Below are positions 24,688 to 36,252 of a stretch of DNA of 64,000 bases, piece by piece. The notes under the pieces were generated by a model that ran no database searches, had not been told where the DNA came from, and saw only the letters and a list, made by a program, of their open reading frames with translations. Position numbers and translations under genes: made by a program. The DNA comes from Agroathelia rolfsii (taxonomy: Eukaryota > Basidiomycota > Agaricomycetes > Amylocorticiales > Amylocorticiaceae). The stretch spans positions 3,348,001 to 3,412,000 of the forward strand of contig JABRWF010000001.1 in NCBI GenBank assembly GCA_018343915.1, read 5' to 3'. Position 1 is the stretch's first letter. Every line of letters starts with the position of its first letter.

Positions 24688-27071
24688 ATGTTGTCTCAAA
24701 GCAGACCCATCTTCTTGCTAGCGCGCCGCCATCTAGGCCAAACCAGAATGTCTCTCAGCACCTCCGCTAGGTTATCTACGGCGCTCCCTCTACGACCTCC
24801 AAGTGTAAACGAGGAACATGCCCAATTTGAGGCTCGAGCAGCTGACATGGAAGCCTTTTTCTCGCAACCTCGTTTTGCCGCAATCAAGAGACCATACTCT
24901 GCTGCTTCAGTTGTAGCAAAACAGGGCTCTATGCCCGTTCTACCTTTGCCATCATCGCTCATGTCCGACAAACTATTTACTCTGCTAAGCAAGGCTGCTG
25001 AGGAGCAACGACCGGTTCACACCCTTGGCGCGATTGATCCTGTTCAGATGACACAAATGGCTCGGCACCAAGAAGTCGTTTATATCTCTGGATGGGCCGC
25101 CTCCAGCTTGCTGACGACGGGAAACAATGAAGTTGGTCCAGACTTTGGGTATATACTATATTGTGTAGAATTAGTCATGTCATTTCTCATCTCCATCTTA
25201 TTAGAGATTATCCTTACACCACCGTCCCCAATCAAGTTCATCGCATTTTCAGGGCCCAGCAGCTTCATGATAAGAAGAATTATGATGCACGCATGTCCGT
25301 GCCTCCGGAAAAGAGGGCATCCATGGAGAACATTGACTATTTGCGCCCAATTATTGCTGATGCAGACACAGGGTGAGCTTAGTGTATCCTTATGAAAGTA
25401 CTCGCATTAACTCGAGATGCGGCCTAGGCATGGTGGATTGTCGGCTGTGATGAAACTCGTCAAACTTTTCGCTGAGTCGGTGAATATATGCACTTGATTT
25501 ATATATATATTGTGTTTAACATTTTGGTTATCTAGGGTGCTGCCGGTATTCATCTTGAGGATCAATTGCATGGAGGCAAGAAAGTAGGCACTCTAGGCAG
25601 CATTTTAAAATCAGTTGAATTGAGACTTTACAGTGTGGTCATTTAGCAGGGAAAGTCCTCGTTCCAACATCCACACATGTTTCCCGCTTGGTTTCGTCCC
25701 GATTCCAGCTGGACTTGCTCAAGAGCACTATGCTCCTCATCGCACGCACAGACGCCGAGTCCGGAAAACTAATCTCGTCAAACGTCGACTACCTTGATCA
25801 TGAATACATCCTCGGCACCACTACCCAGAATATTGTCCCTCTTGCCGACGTTCTTTCCAGTGCCGAAGCAAGAGGTGCTTCAGGTCCGGAGATTGATCTG
25901 CTGGAGAAGGAATGGACTGAAAGGCATCCACTGGTTACGTTCAACCAAGGTTATTCAAAACCATATATGTATGTGAGGCATTTGTTAACACTGTTTTATA
26001 GCTGTGGAAGCTGCAATCAATGCCTCTGATATTGGGGACAAGCACGCTGCCTACGAAGGATATCTTTCCGCCGCTGAGGGCAAGAGCAATACAGAAGCAC
26101 GTGATGTCGCCTCCGACATTCTCGGAAAGCCTGTCTTCTGGGACGCAGATGGTTCGTGAGATTTCAGCTCATTTGCACACTTCTGAATCTCACATACATG
26201 TTTTTATTCTCATGTGATAGCTCCGCGAACAAGGGAAGGATATTATCACTACACTGGCGGTGTCGAGGCGGCTATCAAGCGTGCTATGGCATTCGCCCCC
26301 TACGCAGATTTGATCTGGTTGGAGACCAAACTGCCTGACTTGGAGCAGGCAAGATATTTCGCGAGGAAGATTAGAGCAAAGTATCCTGGAAAGTTAGTAC
26401 TCTCTTGAATTATGATTATAAGTCTAATGCTAATAAATATTTTTCTCTGCTGCTAGGTGGTTTGTATATAACCTTAGCCCTAGCTTCAACTGGTCGGCGC
26501 ACGGTTTCTCTGGTATTTCATTTATCATCGTCTAATAATCATAACATACTAATTTTTATTCCAAGAAACCGAACTAAAGAACTTTGTCTGGGAACTTGGA
26601 AAGGAAGGGTAAGTAGCGGAGCCTTTGCGCTAGTGGCTCATGGTATTGAACAATCACACTTTGACATTTAGATTCGTTTTCCAACTGATTTCCTTGGCTG
26701 GCTTGCATAGCAATGCCGTCACAACTGGTGGGTCTATCTACACTACCTGTCTCTTAATTTTAATAATCGCTAAGGCCTTTCGTCCATCACATAGCCGAAT
26801 TGTCTGCACGCTTCAAGGAGGAGGGCATGCTTGCATACGTCGAGCTCATCCAACGCAAGGAAAAGGAGATTGGCTGCGACGTCCTTACACATCAAAAATG
26901 GTTCGTAACTGCTCTCTTCTTTGTCATTTATCACACAAGGGTCCATCCTCAATATTATCATCAATACACAGGAGCGGCGCGAACTACATCGATGGAATCC
27001 TATCCACCGTATCCTCTGGCTCGTCCAGCACTTCGGCCATCGGCAAAGACTCGACGGAACACTCATTCTGA
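24688..27071 (+). CDS. Isocitrate lyase family; probable mitochondrial 2-methylisocitrate lyase, 575 aa
   Basis: Twelve exons: 24688-25148, 25205-25372, 25428-25479, 25536-25583, 25634-25949, 26002-26151, 26221-26392, 26457-26512, 26566-26608, 26672-26727, 26795-26900, 26972-27071 (1728 nt). The N-terminus ([17 protein letters not shown] then a Ser/Thr/Arg-rich stretch) looks like a mitochondrial presequence. Family landmarks are VSGW-like [31 protein letters not shown], the active-site loop GGKKCGHLAGK with catalytic Cys near residue 244, and NLSPSFNWS. The C-terminus ends EHSF, so no peroxisomal SKL-type signal. Isocitrate lyase of the glyoxylate cycle and methylisocitrate lyase of propionate breakdown are paralogues. 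The presequence and lack of a peroxisomal tail favour the latter, but this is an inference. Substrate-loop comparison would decide. Confidence 0.88.
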
Positions 27072-27491
27072 TTCTGAACAATCAATCGTATAGCATCTAC
27101 CACGCTTAGTCAACTAAACATGCATGCCAAATTACAGGTTTATTTTTCTGGAAATTGTTCAGTCTGTGTGTATGATCTAGAGCGTACCAGTCAACTGAGT
27201 ACATGAATGGCATACCCAGAAGCAAGCCAGCAAGCGTCACGAAAATGTGGGTATGGGCGGTAGTAAGCAGTAAGTAAATGCTCCAAAATATTCGTTGAAT
27301 CGAAAGCAAAAAGAAAAGAGAAAAAGAAGAATGAACAACAACGATGTAGCTATATGATAAATCCATAAAATATACGGCGTAAGTAGTAGGTGGAGATAGG
27401 GAAGATAACAAAACGAAAAAAGAAGTGCCTGCCAGTGCAGGAGGAAGAAGGAAAAAGAAACATCAAGACGATAAAGCATGTGTGAAACAGA
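27072..27491. other. Convergent 3' interval
   Basis: 420 bases separate the stop codons of the lyase gene (plus) and the large disordered protein (minus). It must hold both 3' ends. No gene seen. Confidence 0.5.
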
Positions 27492-30400
27492 TTAGTGATC
27501 ACCCATGCTCGTAGTTATACTGTCGTCCCCGACCGGGTACGACAACGACGCCGTCATCATCCTCGGAGGCGTCACCATCTCGAACTGGGACGTATCAAAG
27601 CTCGGCCTCGTGTCTGATGAATCCCTTGATCTCGAAGACGACGCCATCGACACACGCGCATCCGTGTCACTGGTAGTGTACTGACTCGACGGGTAGGAGC
27701 TGATCGACGGCCTCGCCCCCACGTGAGTCGGACGACGATGACCGACAGTACCACCGCTGTTCACCATACTCGAGAGCAAACTCGACGAGCGCGCACGCGC
27801 AACCGCGAGCGGCTCGTGGTTATTCACAAACTGATCCGGGATGCGTGGGTTGGGCGGGATATCAGCCATGGCGAGCACAACCGAGCTCTTACTGCCCCCG
27901 CCTGATCTGCCTAGTCCAGCTAGGCTACCCCGCCTCGACCTCGGCTGTTGCTGGTCAGGTGGTACCATCGACGAGCGGTCTATACTTGACCCGCCCGCAT
28001 CGACGCTTCCCGCCTGTCCATTCGAGGAGGAGGCCTTCAGGCTGCCCGAGGCGGATTTCCACGACTTCAGAATCGATTTGCGCACACTATTGCCGCCCTT
28101 CTCCTTGTCAGACGAAGGCGATGCTGGGCGAGACGGAACAGGTGTCGGCGCTGTGGACAGTGAAGGGCGCGATGATGAAGGGGGTGGCGAGCTGTTCACG
28201 GAGGACTTGCTCGAAGACTGCGACCGACGGATCGGGTACGGCGTCTCCTGATCAAAGTATAGCTCAGGCTCCTCGGACCGTCTGGGCTGCATATACTGCG
28301 ACCGCATAGGGGGCGGGCCCATGGATGAACTCGAGGGGGAAGATGTCCGCGAAGGGGTGGCATGCTCGGAGGACGACGAGGCGACAGATGACGGTGGTGG
28401 TGGCGGTGCCAGAGTAGAGACGGATGACTTGTTGCTTTTACGCCAGAGCTTCTTGATGCTGCGCATACCCATGATACCACCACCGCTCTTGCTACTCTTG
28501 ACAGTCGGTGGCGGCTCCTCCATCGTGATCGAGTCAGTCGAGAATCGACTAGTGGGAGAGATCACCCGCGAATAGCGCCCTATTTCCTCCGCCTCTTCCT
28601 CCATGCCACCCGTCTCGGAGATAGGGTCCATAGGTACATTGCCCTGTCGTCTAGGCGGCTCGTCGCGGAAAGGGCCCGACGTGCGGCGTGCCTGAGGAGT
28701 TGTCGACTCCATAGAAGCCGTCGACATCCGACTAAATGGGTCAGGTGATAGGGGAAGCGTAGGCGAGCCAGTGCTAGGCACATCCAGGCCATACATCCCA
28801 TCTTGTTCTTGTTGATGGCGGATACGGTACTGCGTCTCTGCGGAAGCCACGTCGGCTGATGCGCGCGACGACGGCTGGAATGCCAGTGGTGCTGACGTGG
28901 ATATGCCGTTGAGGGCTAACCTCGGGGGAGACGGCGCACTTATCTTCGGCGGTGGGGAATTGGATGGGGAAGAGGAAGAGTCTCCATTGCGAACTAGAGC
29001 TGAGTACGGTACTGCGGGCCATTGACTTCTAAATATTTTAGTATTTAGCACAAGGCAAAAAGGTACAAATGGCTAGTTGATGCTTTTACCCGTCTACCGG
29101 CGTCTTGGGAGTCGAAGGGAACATAATGTCGTTCTTCGCTACTACATTGCTAGCCGGACGAGGAGCCAGCATGCCATCAGAGATGTAAATACTGTCCTGC
29201 TCTTGCTCCATGGACAGCTCGGTATTCGTAACTCTAGGTGAGAACTGAGCCAGATGCTATTTGCAATACTCATTAGCAACAACGTTCAATATTGAAAGAA
29301 CATCAAGAATCCAACCTTTTCGATCTCGTCCAACTGAGCCTTCATGATATACTGACTTTTCCTACGGTCATAAGGGTCGTTTTCGTCATACTGCAGCACA
29401 TCACCTCAAATTGTCAACAACGATCAAACTTTGAACACAAAACCAGGAAAAACTTACCTCTCCCAATCCCAAATCTAAATCATCATAAACCCCCCCACCG
29501 CGCTTGACCTCATCCGGACTAGGCCTGAACTCGATCGTCAGATCCGCCTCGGATATCTTCTGCAGGTCCTGCTCGTTGATGGGATTCATGTTCTCCGACG
29601 ACGGTGTCCGCCCGTCCTCTGCGAGATAGGGTAGGCGCGTGCCACTGTGCGCACTCGTCGGCGCAGCAGCGCTGTCAGGCAGGGGGCTCACTTCCAACGC
29701 AGCCGTCAGGCCATCCGGCATGGGTGGTATGCTCAGCGGGGGCGGCACATGTCTCTTAATCGTGCCCGCCGTGACGGGCGTCGACTTGCGCTTGTTAGGA
29801 GGCGACGACTGCTCGGGAATGTTCACCGACAACTTGGGTTTCTGGCCCATCTTCTCCATAATCTCTAGCACTTCCTCGACCTCCTCCTTTGCCTTGTTTC
29901 CATCATCATCATCTCCTACTTCGCCCTCGCCGCCTTCCTCCCCCTCCTCCTCTTCATTCGTGAATCTCTCCGCGGACAAATCGGCGCCGGTGAGTGCAAG
30001 ATCGACTATGTGTGGATTCGGCAGCGCCTGGATGGGAGCTGTGCCGAGAGAGGAAAGACGAGAGTTAGCGTCTGCGTGAATGTCCGCCCAGGCGTCTGCA
30101 TCTGTGCCGAAGACGTCCTCCAGAGGGTCGATGGGGCTCTTACCAGGGGTCACTAGCGTCTGCCGCGCCGTCGCGTTGCCGTCGTCGGCGTACTGCATGT
30201 CGTCGCTAGTATCGTCGTTATCATGATTATTGTTATCATCATCATTGTTCTCATTGACATCCTCGTCATCGTTGTCGTTCTCATCGGATGAAGAGGATAG
30301 CGAGGAAGAAGAGTCCGAGTTCTTCAGACGGGTATAGCCCGCGGATTCTTCTCCGTCGATGAGCGCGAGGGGAAGAGGCGGCTTGCGCGCGCCACCTGTG

Positions 30401-31608
30401 GCCTTCTCTTCCTCTCCCTCTCCTTGTTCCTCTTCCCCCTCTTCTTCTTCTTCTTCTTCTGAAGACGACGAAGGTGGTTTGGCTGCTGAAGAGGAGGGGA
30501 AAGAGCTTTTAACAGCGCTGGCATCTCGCTTGGCCTGATTCATCTTTCGGCTGCGGACCCATGGATCAAACCACACCGCTTTGCGACGATCGATATCAAA
30601 TTCAACCTTGGCTAGGATAGGGATCACGGATGGAGATGTCAGACCGGGAAGGTCCATGTTCTCCGCCAGAGAAACGGACTCCTTGTTATTGCTGCCGCCG
30701 TTATTACTGTTATTATTATCTTCTTCCGGGTGGGACGACAGCGACGTGCCCGGCGTTTCGGGCTCGGAGCTCATCGTGGACGACTTGGAGTGCGAGCGAA
30801 AGTCGGACACGGACGACGGCGTCGACGGCGAGGGCATGAATGGCGGGAGTTGCGGGCCTGGGGTCGCCGTCCTAAACGGCCTCAGCCCACTGACCGGATC
30901 TGGTGATGATGTTCGCGGGCCAAAACTCGATCCAGCCACAAGCCCGCTTGGTGTGGGACTTGGGGAGATGATGCTGATGCTCTCTTCTCGTTCTGCGCGT
31001 GAAACACGGATCCAGAGGTGTTTCCATATCTCGTCGGAAAGGCGTGGGCCTGGTTCGCCGTCGCTGTCTACGTCTAGTGAGCCTTGCGCTGGAGCTGAGG
31101 AGACAAGATAGAGCACCAATCCAGCTGTGCTTGGGAGTGCATATTCCTTGGCGATGACTGCGAGCTGGGATTGTAACGTGGGTTGTAATGGGACGAGGGT
31201 ACCACGCCGAAATTGACGATGATATCCGGAAGATGGAGGGACAAGCGAGGTGTCATGATCATTAGATGTGTCGGACTCGTGAGGAATTATCAGAGGCGGG
31301 ATGACATGGAGAAGGTATCTTGAAGAAGAAGTTGAGGAGGCCGAATGAGGACCTGGGCTGAAAGGTGTGGGAATTGGTGGAGTCTGCGATCGCCATGCTT
31401 CAAGGAGCGAAGGGGATGAAGCGGAATAAGAAGAGCTACGGTTATAAGAAACCTGAACGACTGGGCCTCGAAAGGCAGGATTAGGTGTCGATACGCCCAG
31501 TGCGTTGGCCAGCTTTGCAAGACGGTGCGGGGGCAATGGTGATTTTGGACGTGACCAGTTTGTTGTGGGCGAGTGGGAGACAGGGGCATTTTGAGAGCTA
31601 TCAGACAT
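27492..31608 (-). CDS. Large disordered protein of unknown function, 1309 aa
   Basis: Four exons in coding order: 31608-29458, 29390-29316, 29256-29090, 29028-27492 (3930 nt). I do not recognise the family. The N-terminal 250 residues have the best structured candidates: a hydrophobic segment YLLHVIPPLIIPHES and, further on, LQSQLAVIAKEYALPSTAGLVLYLV and IWKHLWIRVSRAE. The middle is acidic and low-complexity, with Glu runs near residues 375-400 and Asp/Asn runs near 445-485. A short conserved-looking helix spans exons 2-3 (YIMKAQLDEIEKHLAQF). The C-terminal 500 residues are Ser/Pro/Arg-rich with many possible phosphorylation sites and no globular domain. This composition fits a scaffold or a signalling adaptor. 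That role is a guess. It converges on the lyase gene. Confidence 0.78.
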
Positions 31609-33880
31609 GACGCTTTTCGAACAGCTGGTGGGTTAGACGAGAGCAAGCAAAATAAATGTGAGAGCGGCTCTGGAGGATGGCCTGGCTGGCGTGGTTGGAT
31701 CGTGGTTGAGGATGAGAAAAGCAAAAAGCTGAATCAAGCAGAACTTGCCAGACAGAGACAAGCTGCTGATGGGCGGCAACCGAATGGAGATGGGTATCCT
31801 AGTAAGAAAGGGTCTAAGGTAAGGTAAGGTATGGTATGTGTGTCGAGTGGACGACAACAACAAGAACAAGAAACAGCAACAGCAGCAATGATGATGACTT
31901 TTGGCTTGTCCTTTTTCCGGCTCATTCGGAGTTCAAATGGGCCAGCTTCTTCCTCTCATCAAATCACTTCCAAAGCAACAACGCCATATAGTAATCATCC
32001 ATCGTGGCTGCAATACCATTCCAGATATGATGATCTGCGCACAGTAGAATGCATGGTCAGGACTTGCTTATTTATGAGTCCATTGCCTCCGAGCTTCATT
32101 ATATTACAAGCCAGTCTTTTTTGCCACTCTGGCTATTTACACTTCCGAGTCTTCCGTCTCCCTGACAACGACTTCCCCAGAATGCAATTATCCAGCGGAA
32201 CACTCGTATAAATAGTAGTGTTACTATCACCGTGTGATGGTCAAACGCGGTCCGCCGCGATCATCAAACTTGCAGTTATCTATAACTGAAGCTGGGCTTG
32301 ATCATTAGCAAAAGGCACAACAGTAATCATCACCGTGATATGTGTGGCACAACACAATACAAATGTCAGGTGGAAACAAGAGTCGTTGGGCCCTCGAGAG
32401 GCCGAGTGAGCTTCATAATAAGATGTATCATACATCGCCCGTGGCCGCCTAGACCTGAATGCTGCGACTCATGGCCTCGGTCGCTGGAGTGCTTTACATG
32501 CGCCAATAGCATCGGCATTAATCTACGGGCATTCAAGTCCATATTCGCCCAATTATCATGGCAGAAAGGTTATTCTACTGAATAGTCATACTCTAGAGTC
32601 GCATGGTATTTGGTAGACAAAAAGAACTGATTTAATGGTCCACACGATCGCAAACAATATGCGATGTGAAAAAGAAGCAATTGCATTCCATTGTCTCAGA
32701 CGTCCTTTACGGGACGAGATAGAAGCCAATCGATAAAGAATGGTACATGACGTTTGCACCACAATATATGTGGCGGCTCCAGGGTCTCGACACACATGAC
32801 ATGCCTATATATGACAACGTGAAAGGGATGTGACAAAGTAAAAGGGTTTCGTAGCCTCGTTCATCGTTCACCCTGTGGAACTTCCCTAATAGGGCTTCCT
32901 GCGCCAGAATGCCACACAGCGGGGCCAACCCACGCTAGATTACCCTATGCGTCCCTAGAAGCATGCAGCGACTGGGATGGCCCCTATTGTTATCGTCCAT
33001 TCCGTGCATTCTTCAAGAGATCTGAGAGCAATCGGCGGCTGATTCCGCACAGGATCAATCGAAGAATAAATACCAGCCCAGGGACTATTGAGATACGCCC
33101 CGTTGTTTACCTACTGAGATTAGACGTCGTACTGCTTGCAAAAAAAAAAAAAAAGAAAAAAATCGATTGGAGGACTTGCCCCGCGCTCGATATCGACATC
33201 ATAGAGAACACAACAACAACAAGCGTATTCAGTTCCGACAAGACTTGTTGCCTCCTATTCGGGGACTCGGACAGCAAGAGAGCGGGTCTAAGGGCGGGCT
33301 GTTATTCAAGGCTTCTAATAACTCCACCAAAGAAATGTGGATACAAGGTACAGTGTCATTTAGACCAGAAGATCAGATAGTACTGGCAATGACTGGTTTT
33401 TCAAGAAGGGAGCCATGATAACCTGCACAATAATGGACCAAAAGAAAATGACGAGGACAATGAAGATGGATGCTGCTGGTACGATAATTGTTTAATAAAC
33501 AGGCAAGTGCCTGACAATGGTACAAAAAGACCATCGATGCGCTCGCCGACCGTCGTGGACAACAAAAAGTGTGGACGGGTTGTGTTTGGACATGCAGGGG
33601 GCCATTGTTGATATCGTCTGTTTGGGGGGCCACCAGGCGTGTTTGGTCACAACGCAGGGAGGACTCGGTGCGCGCGCAAACTCTCACCCGGTCTACAGTA
33701 TAGAGCGTTGCCATTGTTTTCTCTCTTCATCTCACTTCTTCTTCTTGCCCATTTCTCTCTATCGCCCATTCTTTTTGCTTTCTTTCTTGTCCCATATTTG
33801 ACATCCTCCGCGTGTTTTATTTGACGACATTGCATCTGACCATTGCCCACGACCCACCACGACCCAACAGCCCCCTTCTC
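31609..33880. other. Gene-free stretch upstream of bHLH gene 2
   Basis: It holds the promoter of the disordered-protein gene (right up to about 32000) and of bHLH gene 2. A 14-base A run begins near 33141 and a strongly pyrimidine-rich block lies at 33716-33800. Open frames are short and unrelated to known proteins. Confidence 0.45.
33716..33800 (+). promoter_or_regulatory. Pyrimidine tract upstream of bHLH gene 2
   Basis: A T/C-rich block lies 80-165 bases before the bHLH start codon, in the same relative place as the tract ahead of bHLH gene 1. It is probably core promoter or 5' leader. Inferred from position and composition. Confidence 0.35.
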
Positions 33881-34996
33881 ATGGATCACACAACACCTCA
33901 TTTGTCCGACGACCACACCTCCATGTCGACAGGCCCGTACACACCCTATTACGAAACACCCCCGGAGCCGTATAACATGGCGTACAATGCCCATCTGCCA
34001 CCCTATCACGTCCAGCATCCGGGCGCTCCTCGTGTGTTGAGAATATTACTCTTTGCCAGCCTCATGTTCTGATCAGATAGCACTTAACCCCAGGCCAACT
34101 CTCGACAGATCTCCAACAGCCAAGCATGCATATCCCTCAGTACATCCCCACCAGCCAGCACTACCCAGCGAACATCTACACCGGTCACCACGTGTTACCG
34201 CATCCATCCGCATCCCCAACTCCACCGTCTCCAGGAATGTACGAGGCCATGTCACCCCCCGTCTCTGGCTCGGAGTCGTCCACGGATGGAATGTACCGTC
34301 ATTCGCGCAACAGCAGCGGGACGGGCTCCCCGTCCTCCTCGCGCGGACATAGTCTCGTCCACCGGAACCCGCTCCGATACAACCCCACCCCGTCGCCCAC
34401 GAGCTCTTCGGGCAGGCGCGTTGGCAGTCGCCATTCGGGCGACTCTGATGATGAAGATCATCTGAGTTATCCAAACGTCGAGGCGCTCAATCACACCCGC
34501 AAAGAGGCCACTAGGAAGCAGCGCATAGAAGCCGAACAAAGACGCCGTGATGAGCTACGCGAAGGCTACATGAAACTGAAAGACGTCCTCCCCGTATCTA
34601 ACGCGAAGAGCAGCAAGGTATCTCTCTTGGAAAGAGGTCAGTCGAGATCACAATCGGTCTTTTTCGTAATGAGTTGTAGACGCTCAAACAACGTTATCTT
34701 TTCTTTCAGCAACACACCACATCAGCAACTTGGAGAAAGCAAACAAAGACATGAAGTCCCGTCTTCTTGCGCTTGAGCAGGAAGTGCAGAGGCTCCGCGA
34801 GATCAACGAGCAGATTTCGCTTACGGGCACTGGCTCTTCTCCCGCCCAGCATGCCTCCGTTGAGGGCATGGCCATCGAGAGCAGATCTATCTCCCCCTCC
34901 ACAGGAGCGTCGCTCCAAGTCCACTCCCTCGTCCCCATCCAGGGTGAGAAGCCCCCGCAAGAGGATTCCATCAGCCCAGGTGGCGGTCTTGCATAA
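33881..34996 (+). CDS. bHLH transcription factor 2, 326 aa
   Basis: Three exons: 33881-34031, 34094-34636, 34710-34996 (981 nt). The second exon could instead begin at 34109, also in frame, giving a product five residues shorter. The N-terminal 180 residues are Pro/Ser/Tyr/His-rich. The bHLH covers about residues 183-250: basic region RKQRIEAEQRRRDELREGY, loop VSNAKSSKVSLLER, then helix 2 ATHHISNLEKAN, followed by a leucine-zipper-like helix with Leu/Met spacing (MKSRLLALEQEVQRLREI). It differs from bHLH 1 in only a few positions across basic region, helix 1 and loop, but diverges after helix 2. An intron splits the Ala codon right after LLER; bHLH 1 has none there. Nuclear, E-box binding and possible heterodimerisation with bHLH 1 are inferred. 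Confidence 0.88.
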
Positions 34997-36215
34997 TACG
35001 CTTTTTCTTTCAACACTATGATGCTTTCCTTCGTAAAGGCATCTGTACGATTACTATTTGGACTTTGTGGTTTCCCTTCCTAGTTTCAAGTTTGTTTGTT
35101 TTTCTTTCTTCTCTTTTTCTGCTTTCCTTGCGACGTCTTTATTCCTTCTCTCTTCCGGCTTCCCATGCATGCATCCCCGTTTCTTCTTCACGCACTAGAC
35201 TGGTGTTTACAACTGGTGAAAAACGAAAAAATTTCCATGTAACAACAGATGGATTGATTCTCCTTCTCCATACACACACACCCTTTCTCTCTTTTTTTTT
35301 TTGTTCGTCTTGGAGCCGCATGGCTGAGCTCCATCTCTTTGGAAGATGTAGAGCCAAGCCTGTCCACGAACGCGAAAACGACGCACAAGCCACGTTGGAC
35401 GTGCCAGTGTGTCCAGATGATTATGGTCATGAACCCCCCTCGAGATCGCCCTTTACCACTCATGCACGCACCTCGCTGCCTGCAGGTACAAGGCAAGACG
35501 TGCACACAGGAGGCTGGGAGCAACGAAAAAACACGTTGAAAACACGTGTTTTGATCTCGGGGAACATCATGGCAGGCAGGCCAAGCGGTGTCCACGTTTT
35601 CTTATCCTCTCCCCTCTCCCCCCCCTTCTTCTTCTTCTTCTTCTCTTCTCTTTCTTGCTGGTGATGTGACCAGTGATGGCGCACCTCCTCCTTCTTTTCC
35701 ACCCATCTCTCATCGTCCCGCGAACCGATGGTTGATCTTGGACGGATGAGCGGAACGGAACGGGTTTTTTCTTTCTTTCTTTCTTCTTTATCCCGCTGCG
35801 TACCACCGCTTTTCGCCATATGGCTGGATTAGGGGCCTGATTTCCCTGGAGGATCAGCTGGAAGTATGGGGCAAGCAAAATGAGTATGACAATTTACGAG
35901 ACCGTAACAAATATTTTATTTGTGCATGCGCGCCCGTGATTTGTTGGAAGATTTCGCTACTGTGCCCCATCCTCTTCCCCTTTTCTTGAGCTCTTCTTGA
36001 CGATCCGAAGCTGCTGCGCCTGCACCCGCATAAACGGATATAGGAGGAAACAAATTTAAAAGAAGAAAAAAATTGCTGGAGCACGACCCGCTTGCTAACC
36101 CTATCCGTCTCCCTCCGCGTCGGCATTTTTTTTTTGTCTGATCGACGGGTTATGGAGGAACGGTGATGAAGATGGTTGACTCGGAGGAGGGAGATACGGG
36201 AATTGCTACCATATA

Positions 36216-36252
36216 TTTCTCTTTCTCTCTCTTTTCTCTCTCTCTCTCTTTG
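36216..36252. repeat. CT-rich simple repeat
   Basis: A near-pure TCTC run in the gene-free stretch between bHLH gene 2 and casein kinase 1. Confidence 0.75.
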
